Positions 10,440 to 22,200 of a DNA stretch of 64,000 nt are shown here, piece by piece. This DNA comes from Meandrina meandrites (lineage: Eukaryota; Cnidaria; Anthozoa; Scleractinia; Meandrinidae), in assembly GCA_963693305.1 (NCBI GenBank), contig OY855908.1, forward strand, positions 4,082,501-4,146,500, read 5' to 3'. The position numbers and the translations under genes were made by a program. Under the pieces are notes generated by a model, which was not told where the DNA came from, made no database searches, and saw only the letters and a program-made list of their open reading frames with translations. The stretch's first letter is position 1, and each line of letters starts with the position of its first letter.

Positions 10440-12990
10440 TTTAAGGTGACTCGATCGAAATAAATTACGGGCTGTATGCCTGCCTAAAAACTCTAATAAC
10501 TTCGCCATTTTTGACTCGATTTCCTTGAAACTTTCGCATTTTACACAACATTTATCGAGGAATAATATGCATGTCAATATGTTGATGTAATATTCGATAG
10601 TTTTGCGTGATGTTACTTTTATTGAGCACTACTTTTTGGATAAAATTGTCATTTACAGATAACTGAGCGCTAAGATTTCGTTAAAATTTCTGCAATTAGC
10701 TCGTAATAACATCTTGCCATGACTGTTCAAGTTTCCGCAAAATCGTCGGAACAGAAACCCCGGTACAATCTGGACATCAAAATATTAACTTCGAGCGAAC
10801 TTCGAGGCTTGGAACGCTCCGGCGCTTCCAGATTTCACCTAAAAGCACAATAATCAAAGCAAAAGTAGGTTCATTGTATCGGTTTTGTTAGCTCCAAATC
10901 GCATTCGGCTATTTGCAACGATGAAAAAGTTTGAGCCAATATAATAAACTCACCTTTTGCGTCAAAATGAAGCGAAGTCGCCAAATTTACGTTTTTCTGA
11001 ATTATATGAAAACTAACCGGACGAATCGAATAAAACTACCGGAACAGTAAAATGAACATCTTATATACACTTTGCGCTATTTTATGTTTCTGGAGCTGCC
11101 TTGATTTGGATGCAATATATTTTTAAAGTGAAGCACTGCTTCAACTCTCTTGTGAACACGGCCTTGTTGTTATTTAGATTCTACAGCTGACGCTATGCAA
11201 ATTTTTTGGATTTCATGAGAATTTAAAGAATTTACACGTGGGCTAGGGGGGTGCATTGACAGTGCTCAGTCGGTACATGTTCTAATCTCTGAGCCTAATA
11301 AGCATATTCGGATTTGCTAGCATAACTAAGGCTTTCCTGGCTTAGCAACATCAAATCATGATCATGATACTGATGCTCTGTGTCACTGATAGGACATTGG
11401 AAAAAATTTAATAAGAAATTATGATGTTTACACTAGTTTGTCTGTTATTGCACTTGATTGCTTGTTTAGAGTTGAACGTTGCGCACTACAACCTTATGCA
11501 ATAGTCCTACGTGGATGTCAAAGCGCTTTATGTTTGTTGCTCTTGTCAAACGGGCCTCAGCGAGCTCCTCTATGGATTATCGCGAGGTCTTCAATTTTTT
11601 ATCAACGTCAACAAAAACATTAAACTCCCGAATTTAAAATTTAGTGCAGACTCTAGTAAAAATATCCACGTATGCTGTGCCATACATCTAAGGCCGACGC
11701 TGCGTTCCGTTTTCCATTTTCTCCAGATGAGTGTGGACGGTGAAAATATTGATAACGATACGAAAACGATAGCGTGAACAGAAAATATTTTATCCGATTT
11801 GTCCGCATTAGTGCGGGACGGGGCTGAGAAGAAAATATGCAGCTTTTATGTTTTCCCGACTTTGGTATCACCTCTTTTCAAGTTTCACGTGGCATAATAT
11901 TAGAGAGGTTAAGCATGACGTTTACGGCAAACGGCAAACGGCAAAAATAATTCTGATTTTGCTCACTTTTCTTTAACACTTAAATAAAACCAGTCGAAAA
12001 ATAGGAACAAATCCCTTAATCAAAGTAAATGCAAACAATTTCCCTAAATTGTACAAACGGCTAAAATCAGACACCAAAAGTTCGATTTTTGCCGTTTGCC
12101 GTAAACGTCATGCTTAACCTCTCTATTATAGACACCTCAGAGATTAGAACATGTACCGACTGAGCACTGTCAATGCACCCCCCTAGCCCACGTGTAAATT
12201 CTTTAAATTCTCATGAAATCCAAAAAATTTGCATAGCGTCAGCTGTAGAATCTAAATAACAACAAGGCCGTGTTCACAAGAGAGTTGAAGCAGTGCTTCA
12301 CTTTAAAAATATATTGCATCCAAATCGAGGCAGCTCCAGAAACATAAAATAGCGCAAAGTGTATGTAAGATGTTCATTTTACTGTTCCGGTAGTTTTATT
12401 CGATTCGTCCGGTTAGTTTTCATATAATTCAGAAAAACGTAAATTTGGCGACTTCGCTTCATTTTGACGCAAAAGGTGAGTTTATTATATTAGCTCAAAC
12501 TTTTTCATCGTTGCAAATAGCCGAATGCGATTTGGAGCTAACAAAACTGATACATTGAACCTACTTTTGCTTTGATTATTGTGCTTTTAGGTGAAATCTG
12601 GAAGCGCCGGAGCGTTCCAAGCCTCGAAGTTCGCTCGAAGTTAATATTTTTGATGTCCAGATTGTACCGGGGTTTCTGTTCCGACGATTTTGCGGAAACT
12701 TGAACAGTCATGGCAAGATGTTATTACGAGCTAATTGCAGAAATTTTAACGAAATCTTAGCGCTCAGTTATCTGTAAATGACAATTTTATCCAAAAAGTA
12801 GTGCTCAATAAAAGTAACATCACGCAAAACTATCGAATATTACATCAACATATTGACATGCATATTATTCCTCGATAAATGTTGTGTAAAATGCGAAAGT
12901 TTCAAGGAAATCGAGTCAAAAATGGCGAAGTTATTAGAGTTTTTAGGCAGGCATACAGCCCGTAATTTATTTCGATCGAGTCACCTTAAA
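10440..12990. mobile_element. 2.55-kb foldback element with ~855-bp inverted arms
   Basis: Left arm 10440-11293 and right arm 12136-12990 are near-identical inverted copies (outer end TTTAAGGTGACTCGATCGAA; inner end near ctcagagattag). They differ only by scattered substitutions. The 842-bp centre has no convincing ORF and contains a separate short inverted-repeat element at 11898-12128. No target duplication is obvious at the outer ends. This is a long-TIR nonautonomous transposon or an inverted duplication; superfamily unknown. Confidence 0.85.
11898..12128. mobile_element. MITE with ~33-bp TIRs in the foldback centre
   Basis: Terminal repeats start TAGAGAGGTTAAGCATGACG and continue into gtttacggcaaacgg on the left, with the complement on the right (ccgtttgccgtaaacgtc...). 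The interior is AT-rich and noncoding. Confidence 0.8.
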
Positions 12991-13181
12991 TGTTCGCGCG
13001 AGAAAGGCTGCACAAGTCCCGGATGTGTCGCGGCATTCTAGGCGATGCGGCTTCTTCCTTGATTTTGAGCCATGTGTTGACATAGTTGGCAAAGAGCCCC
13101 TCTTGCTTCTCTGTGAAAAGATGAAGGTAAACGGGCGACCGCGATCTTTTGCCCCTACCCGGTTTTCTCTGACAATAACAC

Positions 13182-13660
13182 TTAAGATTAAAATAACTGT
13201 TCAGTGTTCATGTTCATTCCAGTGGTGTCAAACACTGGTAATGAGTGCAATGTCTGTTCAAAGCCTAAACAAATACCACACGGCACAGAGGAGTCAAGTT
13301 TGTCCGCAATTCAAAATATCTACCATGCAAAACGACCTTCTAAAGCGATCTTGTAAGCGTATGTGACCCAGCGCCTTCATGTTTACAGATCGTCTGGTGA
13401 TATCGTATTCTACAATGGTCACCTGGGGCGAATTAAATCGTGGTAACGTAACGTAACGCCCACAGACATTGCGTTCTGCGGATGTCCCATGAGGGTACGA
13501 TCTGTAAACAGATACTATCAGATACTGTGACGGCGCCGGGTCACGTACTCTTACAAGATCGCTTCCAACGTCGTAGATATTTTGAATTGCGGACAAACTT
13601 GACTCCTCTGTGCCCTGTGCAAATACTTGCGCGAATGGAATCTGACTGAGTGTTAAGGCT
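13182..13660 (+). repeat. Low-coordinate inverted terminal repeat of the Penelope-like element, split by a MITE
   Basis: Sequence 13182-13276 plus 13627-13660 matches, as reverse complement, 15943-16090 at the other end of the element (gttcagtgttcatgttcatt and gcgcgaatggaatctgactg are shared). The insert between them is the MITE at 13277-13619. Penelope-like elements often have complex direct or inverted terminal repeats; this copy has them inverted. Confidence 0.75.
13277..13619. mobile_element. 343-bp foldback MITE with 7-bp target site duplication
   Basis: It begins CACACGGCACAGAGGAGTCA and ends with the near-complement (...actcctctgtgccctgtg). The direct repeat CAAATAC flanks it at 13270-13276 and 13620-13626. 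Removing the MITE and one CAAATAC restores the terminal repeat of the Penelope-like element as seen at its other end, which confirms the boundaries. Inner complementary blocks lie around gtttacagatc. Confidence 0.9.
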
Positions 13661-15960
13661 CGGTTTCTTCTTGCGAATCCACAACATTTCGTGGATCAAG
13701 CAATCAACCATTCCCTGACATTTCTTTAGGATCTTAAAGTTGTTAGTCAGGTCACCAACTGTATCAACTCGGTGTTCATTTTGAAGGTGTTTTCCGATGG
13801 CGGTAAATCGGTGTTCCTCAATGCGCTTGTAAAGATGACGGCTAGTGTAACCGACGTATTCTGCATCACACAGATCACATATATAGTTATAAACAACGCA
13901 CTGTTGATTGATCAAAGGTGGTTTTGGCTCTTGTACTTTGAGATCATCGCCAATTTTACAGCTTCTGAACACCGGCTGTAGTTTGTGGTCAAGTTTATTA
14001 GTCAAGTGCGAGAGATGTTTTTTTACTATGTCCGCTGATTTCTGGTCTTTAAATGGCAGGATAATGCGGTAGATATTCTCTGTTTGAGGCGTCGATCTTG
14101 TGTCTGGTGACATCACTGAATTAACGAAACGGGTGATGGTGGAGTTGACAAGAGAATCTGGGTACTTGAGGTTAGAAAAGATCAGTTTAAGGCGTTCGCA
14201 TTCTGTTGTAAATAGTTCCCATGTTGAGGACAAGCGGTAAGCACGGTTTAATATGGTTTTAACTAAAGATCTTTTATAGTGATTGTCGACATGACTTTGG
14301 TGGTGTAAGAGCAGACCAGTGTTTGTAGGTTTACGGTAAACACTTGTTACAGCTTGCAGCTCTTCTTGCATATTTCAATGCCGACAAATGGTAGCTTACC
14401 GGTTAGATGCGATCTCCATGGTGCAGGATATGGATGGATGACAGTTGTTCAAAGTCTTCAGAAAGGCTTCTGCGGTTGGTATGTCTTTCATTGTGGCTAG
14501 TGTATCATCCACGTAGCGTCTGTAGACCTCGATAGAACAAAGAAAAGTATTGGCCATTAGGGGACCCAAGGGAGAGCCCATCGCTACTCCATCAATTTGT
14601 TGGTAGAGTTGACCGTTAAATTGAAATAGCTGGTCCTTTGTTGCTACTGACAACAGTTCAATTAAATCAGATTTGCTGATGTTTAGATGGTGTGTTTTGT
14701 TGAACCAGTTGTCAACAAAAGTTCTGTCAGCAAGGATCTCGATGGTTTCTTGTAGTGGGACGTTCGTAAATAGCGAAGAGACATCATAAGATACTAGGAT
14801 GTCAGTTTCATTGAGGCTCAGATTGCGAATCTCGTCAGCGAAGGAAAATGTGTCAGATATTGTGTAGCTGTTGATCGACAGGGGCTTGAGTTTATCGTCG
14901 AGCCATCTCGCGAGGGCGAAGTTGTAAGTACTTGTGGCGGATAGAATGGGCCTCATCGCTAGTTTTTCTTTGAGTCTTTGGCGGACCATAAAGATGGGCG
15001 AGTCGTGATCCTTTCGGGCAAACTGAGTTGGCAATCTGTTTTGGAAGAATTTTGCGCACGACAGATTCAAGGTGTTTCTCTTTCTGCAGTAAAGGGTGGT
15101 AGTGTTTGGGCGGTCGTCCACGCGTCTTGGGTCTCTCCGAACTTACGGTGGTAAATTTAGCTGTATTGTTGATGGAAGATTCACTCAAAAGGCGAACATA
15201 TTCTGCCTTATCCATAACAACTACTCCTGTACCTTTATCTGGTTTCGTGATTACGATGTCATCTCTTCGTTTTAGTTGCTCAATAGCTCTTTGTAGCGAT
15301 TTCGGTGGTTTGGGGGCTTTACACTCGATGTAGTTGAGCGCGATCGATCGAAGGGTCGCCGCAACTAATTCCTTCTTATCATCGGATAATGAAGGCTCCA
15401 GTTGCCAGAAGGCTTTCTCGAAGCTAGCTTGAATGTCCATTGGAGAGATGCGTTGCGGCAAGGAAAACTTCAAATCTCGACACAGAACAAGCTTCTGGAA
15501 GAATGAAAGCCTGTAGGGGGAAATTTTCTGGATGTGTTTGTCCACATCGTGATCTTTGTTTAGCAGTTTCATGATTTTGTTGATATGACCACTCATCATT
15601 TTCTCGTAGTGCTTTTTGCGGAGGTCAACCATCGTTCTCAGGACGCACATGTATTGGAGCGATGAACAATTCTGGCGTATTTCATCGTAGATTCCGTTAA
15701 GTTCTTTCTTCATTGCCGCATTTTGCTTTACTTTTGCCCTTAGTTCTTCTGCAATGACATTAGTTGAAAATTGCTCGAAGACTTTGACCATTTCATATGC
15801 TTTGTTTGATCAACTTTGGCGAAGGTAGGAGTTAGTTCGAAATACTGGCAAAGCTGAAGAAACTCGATGGCTCCATCGCATTGGATTTGTTTCTTGTTGC
15901 AGCCTTCAAGTCGCTTGAATAACTGCAGCTGGTTTTCGCGTTTTAAAATTCTTCGAGCCT
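13541..15960 (-). pseudogene. Penelope-like retroelement ORF (RT plus GIY-YIG endonuclease), frameshifted
   Basis: The coding order on the minus strand is intact but broken by single-base shifts. From about 15955: an N-terminal region (KRENQLQLFKRLEG...), a shift near 15780, then 15791-14980 with the thumb-like region and RT motif ITKPDKGTGVVVMD. A one-base loss near 14972 precedes the RT core: RPILSATSTYN, catalytic A motif YDVSSLFTNVPL, B motif GVAMGSPLGPLMAN, C motif YRRYVDDTLA. An extra base at 14401 and a missing base near 14350 lead into the C-terminal GIY-YIG nuclease (ICDLCDAEYVGYT..., RIEEHR, then IHEMLWIRKKKPSLNTQ). RT plus C-terminal GIY-YIG is diagnostic of EN-positive Penelope-like elements. 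The family uses these to copy RNA into nicked DNA. The last residues before the stop are MITE-derived, because the MITE at 13277-13619 interrupts the coding end. It cannot encode a working protein. Confidence 0.92.
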
Positions 15961-16090
15961 TAACACTCAGTCAGATTCCATTCGCGCAAAAGTATTTGTT
16001 TAGGCTTTGAACAGACATTGCACTCATTACCAGTGTTTGACACCTCACTGGAATGAACATGAACACTGAACAGCTATTTTAATCTTAATT
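15943..16090 (-). repeat. High-coordinate inverted terminal repeat of the Penelope-like element
   Basis: Reverse complement of the repeat at 13182-13276 + 13627-13660, lying just upstream of the coding region. It therefore duplicates, in inverted form, the 3' coding end (codons around QSDSIRA) of the same element. Confidence 0.75.
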
Positions 16091-16237
16091 TATTCAATTT
16101 CGCACCTCCACCATTAGTATAAATTAGTTTACTTTTCGCACATATTTTTTAACTTGAAAATGGTGCCAGGATGACACCGAAACGTCGTTGCTCAGTTTTT
16201 TCGTTAATCTGTATTGTTAACTGTATTTCCAAATTTA

Positions 16238-16410
16238 GGGCGCGTTCGTTTGGGATCAATCCGGAATAAGAATAATTGGAATAATGAGAGTTAGCGTTCG
16301 TTTGGCTGCTCTTCCTATTCCGGAATACTTGGATTTCCATTCCGGCTATTCTGCTCCTTTGAGCAGAATAGCCGGAATATATTCCAGAATATTCCCAAAC
16401 GAACGCGCCC
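16238..16410. mobile_element. PIF/Harbinger-type MITE with TTA target duplication
   Basis: 173 bp with TIRs GGGCGCGTTCGTTTGGGA / TCCCAAACGAACGCGCCC, flanked by TTA at 16235-16237 and 16411-16413. A GGG-starting TIR plus 3-bp TTA duplication is the PIF/Harbinger signature. The interior is itself partly palindromic (attccggctattctgctc and complement). Confidence 0.9.
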
Positions 16411-16602
16411 TTAATCTTATAAGACCTTTATCTTTTACTGACTTTTTGTGTGCAGTACATAAGGAGAAAAGCTGAGACACATCCTCTGTTGCCCAATCTA
16501 ATTATAAAGTATTGAAGGATAATGCTGTCTGTTTAGTAAAAACTCAATTATGTTCTTTTGGAAATCCGCAAATTTGATTGGTTCTCCCACTGGTTTCTTT
16601 TT

Positions 16603-17064
16603 AACAATTAGATTATGAGCTCGAGATTTCTATGAGGTGATTGTCGATAAGGCCGAAGCCGAGTCAATTATCACCTCATATAAATTGAGAGCGAATAATC
16701 TAATCGTTTTAGAAGAATTCTAACTCATTTACCTTCAAATAATGATTTCTCATTATTTTTCTACAATATGAACTAAACTTCACGCTTTTGCAAAATCGCG
16801 CGCGCGGACTGAATTTTCATTTGAAACTTTCAGTTGTGAACTCACGCTCATCAGTTTATTCAGTAATTTTAACGTTTTAGTATTCGCGGGAATTGCATTA
16901 TCCAATAATGTTTCTAAACTTCCTCCGAAACTTCGGAGAAACGAGAAAATGTCGCCATTCTGTAGACGGCCTTCAGCCACTGCACACTAATGGCTGATAG
17001 TGTTCAATAGCTCAGCCAATCAGATTGCAGCAATTGCATTAGTATACTAGTAGAATTCTACTAA
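16603..17064 (-). mobile_element. Composite MITE plus hairpin element (member 3 of a family)
   Basis: A hairpin at 16603-16708 (AACAATTAGATTATGAGCTC ... complement) adjoins a TIR-bounded segment 16709-17064 (ttagaagaattctaa ... agaattctactaa) that contains a CCAAT box (gccaatcagattgcagc). Read on the minus strand it has the same order as the elements at 41900-42202 and 42205-42475: TIR, CCAAT-box interior, TIR, then ctaaaac(a/g)atta and a hairpin. Confidence 0.55.
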
Positions 17065-17374
17065 CAGTGATTAGTAGAATTCTGCACCCTTTCAGTTAAA
17101 AATCTTAATTATAACAGTTCCTACTTTGCTACATTGCATGTTTTAACTGTCACATGCGAGGCAATGGAAAAAATTGAAATAAACTGATGGTTGGTGAATT
17201 TTCATTGAACTACCCTATCTGCTGCAATATACGAAAAATAAGGCTACTGTTTACAGACTACAGTTTTGCTAAAGATACTTTTCAATTGCATAATTATAGC
17301 TCTGGTTATTTATTATATTTATTCATATATTTATTTAAATCAATATTTATCCAAGGGCATCCAATTTAGCAGAG

Positions 17375-17635
17375 CTACAACCTCCGACAAAAATAGTTGG
17401 GAAGGTCGAAAATCAACGCCTTGATTTTGACTACATTTCGAAAGAACGCATCTATAGGTATATGCTACGTATGTATGGGCCCCCCTCCCCCCCATATCAA
17501 TGTTGAAGTATTACTGAACACTATGATAGACAATATCGTGTGATGTAAGTCCCTCGGTATACTTCAACTTTGAATAAGGGGGAAGGGGTGGAGGGAAATA
17601 AGAAACCTTCCCAACATTTTTGACGGAGGTTGTAG
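17375..17635. mobile_element. 261-bp MITE
   Basis: TIRs CTACAACCTCCGACAAAAAT... and its complement ending at 17635 (~31 bp, few mismatches). The interior has a poly-C/T tract near 17480-17492. No clear target duplication. Confidence 0.85.
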
Positions 17636-18050
17636 TTTAAATGAAGAATAGAATTTAGAATTTTGCGTATTACTTTCAAAGCAATACATGGGATAGAACT
17701 CGACTATATCTATAAACTTTTCAAGTCGTAAAACAGCGACTAAGAATAAGCTAAGATCTGATCAAGGCCGTATGTTCGCTATTCCACGCGGTAAGTAGAT
17801 ATCAACTCTGGGAGCCAGAGCCCAGTTAAATGTCAGCCGCACCTAAACTCTGGAACAGTTCGCCCAGGTATCGTATATAACGCATCCAATCTTTGTCAGT
17901 TTTTAAACGTCCTTTGCACCATACAAACTTTGATTATCATTATTACTATTAAAAAATCACTATTTAAACGTCGACTTCATAAACCAATTAGAATGAATGA
18001 ATGACTTCATTTATGTGTCAAATCATGTAGCGAATGGGAAACCCTACTTG
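17636..18050. other. Intergenic, nothing recognised
   Basis: No gene or repeat could be supported. Confidence 0.4.
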
Positions 18051-18552
18051 ATCGGGGGTGGAAGCGGAATCATTGGACTTTCATGATTCATGATTCCTGT
18101 CTTGTTTTACCTCAATGATTCGTGATTCGTTTAAAAATTTCATTCAACATTTATGATTCATTTGTCATTGTTTTTATCCAGTTTTGAAAATAACTTCACT
18201 GTGTGTAATATAACTAATCACAGTCAAGTTGATAGTTAAGGGATGAAGATTTGAATCGCGTTTTTAGTGTTTTCCTGTAGGGGGGTCGGGGGCATGCTCC
18301 CCCAGAAAATTTTGAAAATTAGACGTTCAGAAATGCTATTTTCGGCCATTTCTGTGAGATAACTATTAAGAAGTTTCGTAGTTTGCATTCTATATTCACA
18401 CGCCTCCGATATCGATGGAAGCATATTCATTTGTTATTCATGATTCTTTTAGCCATCTCTCGTTATTCATGATTCCCAAGTTTTAAACACGAAGATTCAT
18501 GATTCCTACCAATTTTACAGGTATGATTCATGATTCCGCTTCCACCCCCGAT
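18051..18552. mobile_element. 502-bp MITE with 5-bp target duplication
   Basis: TIRs ATCGGGGGTGGAAGCGGAAT / complement, flanked by ACTTG at 18046-18050 and 18553-18557. The interior repeats the motif attcatgattc many times. A 5-bp duplication fits Transib- or Chapaev-like mobilisation but does not prove it. Confidence 0.85.
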
Positions 18553-18557
18553 ACTTG

Positions 18558-19030
18558 AGAATTATTGAGAATTTCATAATGGATTGATCATTTTAGGATA
18601 GTACATTTTGGCGTTTAGACTTCTGTTATTTTATATCACAAGAAGCCCGCTATCTAAGTTAAACAAAATCGATACATTAGTGATGCATTACATTACTAAG
18701 CTTGGTTTTAACATCCAGCAACGGATGAACAAGGTACAATGTGAAACGCACACTAACCCTCACCACTCGCTAAGGTTTTAATTTCATCAAGGCTCACATG
18801 AAAGGAAGCGCACGTGCAAAAAGCCGCACGTGCAAACAGTCGCTCGTGCAAGCAGCCAAATTCTTAAACAGCTGAACAGCAAACTTGGAAACTTGGTCAT
18901 TGATTCGACAAGCAATGCAAAGACCAAATTAAAGATGGAAAATTTCATTAAAACTTTTAACGAGAAGCAAAGGTTAAGGTCCGTTCTACTCATTGAAACT
19001 GCCTGCTTTTCCTCTAACTTCTCTAAATAT
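18558..19030. other. 3' flank of the P450 gene
   Basis: Contains whatever 3' UTR the CYP20A1-like gene has. A ~16-bp near-repeat (cgcacgtgcaaaaagccgca) occurs near 18808-18850. No other gene seen. Confidence 0.4.
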
Positions 19031-19280
19031 TTATCTCTCAGTCACAGTGACCCAGATCTCCTCCGCCGGTGACGTCACCAGACGATGGACAGGTTTCACG
19101 TCCTGTCCTTCCACAAGGTGAAACTTGAATCGCTTAATGAGAACAGACAGGAACACCAGTCCCTCGGCGATCGAGAATCGCCATCCGGGACATTTCCGCT
19201 TCCCTGCAAAGCCAAATGGCTGGTAAGCAAGACTTGGAAGCTGTTTGATGTTCTCAGGGCTGAAGCGATCCGGATCAAAC
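19031..19280 (-). CDS. CYP20A1: CYP20A1-like terminal exon, haem loop
   Basis: 250 bp from tttcag to the TAA at 19031-19033. Encodes FDPDRFSPENIKQLPSLAYQ, the haem-binding FGFAGKRKCPGW, and the C-terminal beta sheet ending VTVTER. Confidence 0.93.
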
Positions 19281-22200
19281 CTGAAACAGGGAATTTGAGT
19301 TAGTTATAAAGCATTGGCAAAAAAGGCTAAGAAAAAATGTGTAACCTTTAACCCTATCATGGGGTATTTACTCAAAACAGTAACCGTGCCCCCTAAATCT
19401 AGCTCGAGACAGTTATGCAATTTTTCTCAGCAAAGCTCGACTGGTATTTTCGCTTTCGTTCCTCAAAAGTTTTTTTTTCTCCACACTTGCCTATGCTGAA
19501 GTTTTGGAGGTTATTGCCCACCCCCGCCAAAAATTAAATGGTCCATCCATTACAGCAATCAAGTTCAATGGGAATTTCTTTTAATGCAAAAATGATTGGC
19601 ACGATTACGTTTTGCTTAGAGTTTCACGAGTCACGCATCTATACTGGTTGTTACCCCACATAATTGTGATGTTACTTTTCTTTTACAAAGGAAGTAGTGA
19701 TATTCATTGAGCTGAATGAGTAGGTTTCAATTGGTTTTAGAAAGGCAGAAGGAGCATATATATCACATGACAGTACGACTGCCACTCACAGAAGACTCTC
19801 ACCAGGACTGCAAATCAATACAGTAATGCATGATACTTTTACCTCTTGGGTTCTGGCCACAAATTAGGGTCCTGAAGAACAACTCCAAATGGCATAAGGA
19901 TTGGAGTCTAAAACAAAGAAAAAATCCTCCGCTCAAAACTACACAATCTTGAGTGATCAAAATTTGGATTCTTTTAGTATCAATATGAAGTTACATGGAG
20001 GCAGCACGGCCTAGTGGTTTAGGGCGCTGGTCACTGTTGCTGAGAATTGCAAAAATCATCAACTGGTACAAGTGTGAACGTCTTGATGTAAGGCCAAATT
20101 CTCAGAAATAAAATTACAAGTCTTGCACCAGAACAATTCAATCGACCATTAAGGAGAATTAATAAACATTTGGAGATTGAGACTGAAAGAAATATTTCTC
20201 CCAGACAAGTACCTCTTTGCCCAGGAAATGTTACCTGTAAGGCCCCACAAATGAAGGCACTGTTTCCCTAAATTGATTACTCGGCAGGCAAACATTTCAA
20301 CCTTCTGCAGAAAACTGATCCTTATAAGTCTCTATTCTTAATCAGTGATCTACAAAACAATGGGCAGTTTGTATAGTTTACTTGAATAGAACAATGCACA
20401 TGAACATACCTCTTTAGGAATTACAAATTCATCAACCTGGAGGTCATACTCATGGACTCGTGCGCCCCATGGAGCCAACACTGAAGCGCGCATGGTCTCA
20501 TCTAACACTTGACGGGTGTATCTAAAAGGAAATAATACACACTGAGATCACCCTTTGTATAATATTAACAATCTCTCAGTAAGTAAACTTTATTTAACCA
20601 GGGAAGCCCATTCAGCTTGTAGGCTGGTATCCGTAGGTGCCCTGCTTCTAAAAACATTTACATAAGAATAAAAGACACTAAGCTAATTAATTACAATGTC
20701 ACTTAATTAACAATGATATTATCAGAGAAAATGTGTCATTCCAGGATGGCGGGATGGCGCAGTGGTGAAACTGCTTGCTCAGGCATCATATATGGGCTGA
20801 GTTTGTTGCTGGTTCTTGTCCTTGCTCTAAGGGTTTTGCTCTAAGGGTTTTTCTCCAGGTTTTTTAGTTTTCCTTTCTCCACAAAAACAGCATTTTTAAA
20901 CTTCCAATTCAATCAGGAATCCAAGGATCACAGGATTGTCAGTTGAAAGACTTTAACCCTAGTTAATTTATTTAATTTATTGTGTGTAATGAGACAGTTC
21001 AACAGTCAATGCCAGTATATCCCATTTATCTCCATCACTCCTGGGTGTGCCAAGGTTCAAAATTGAACTTTTAAAAGGTGAACCAAATATTTACTTGCAC
21101 AATACTGATTATATAAACAACTGTTATGATCACATGAAAGAACTTTTAAAAAGGCAACTAATCTCCCAGAAGCAAAATTAAAGGCCAATTTCTAGCAAGC
21201 TTGACAACATCGATCATAGGATTATTTTTTTACTGCAGGTTACTTGTTAATAAAAAATATTTCTTTCCAAAAAAAGAAAGAGGTTGACTCACTGAAGTTG
21301 GGAGGCGATTTGTGGTTTGATGTCTTCATCCCCCAGGACTTCGTCCAGTTCTGCAAAAACTTTCTCCTGAATCTCGGGATGTTTTGTCAGATAGTACAAA
21401 CACCATGTCATCACTGAAAAAAAAAAAATACTGTAATGACGCTCAGTTCTTTCAGGTTTAATTAGTGGCCTTTTCCTATCACTGCTAAAATGTCGATCCA
21501 TGTTGGGAAAATGATGTTCATGTTTATAATAATCTAAACATATGGATGTTAAGAGATAGCTAAAGAAAGAGAAATCTAGTTGAAACGAATTTATGTCAGA
21601 GTGGTTTTACTTAACCTGTGAAATAGTAACTAAACTTTTAGTATATTACACACTAAATTCCATTGCTTTCATTTGTATAGTTTTCACTATTTCCACTAAT
21701 TGTTACAGTGAAACGAACTCAACCGGGGCCACCCAAAGTTTTTTAGCCAGTCACAAGACAAGTTCAGAAGAAAAGAATTGGACTTCCTTCATCAGCAGAC
21801 CAATCACAGTAAGGTTCAAATTTAACTGCTTTTCACGAACTCCAATTCTTTTGAACTGAGCTTGTCTTGTGATTGGCTAAAAAGCGTTGGGTGGCCCCGG
21901 TTGAGTTTGTTTCACTGTAAATGTTGTTTCATGAGTTAAATAAAATCAGAATGGAGTTATATATTGCCTTTGAAATGATGATCTCCATGTTTGGATCAGT
22001 TTGGCGCAGCTTGTTGCAAATGTAATTTCAGTCATCATGCCTTATCTCAGCATGAATATCAAGGCAAGTAAGATTTCAGGTGCATATCGTTGTTACTTTC
22101 GGGGATCCCTACTTTCGAGGGGTAGTTACTTTAATAACTTTATGCCAATAATTATTAAATTTACTGTTCAGGTGAATAACTAATAGCACACTATGTACAT

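Noticed and set aside
16140..16215. Hammerhead ribozyme at the 5' side of the Penelope-like element (ggatgacaccgaaacgtcg)
   Set aside because: GATGA-CACC-GAAAC recalls a minimal hammerhead, but the core starts CAGGATGA instead of CTGATGA and helices I and III cannot be placed.
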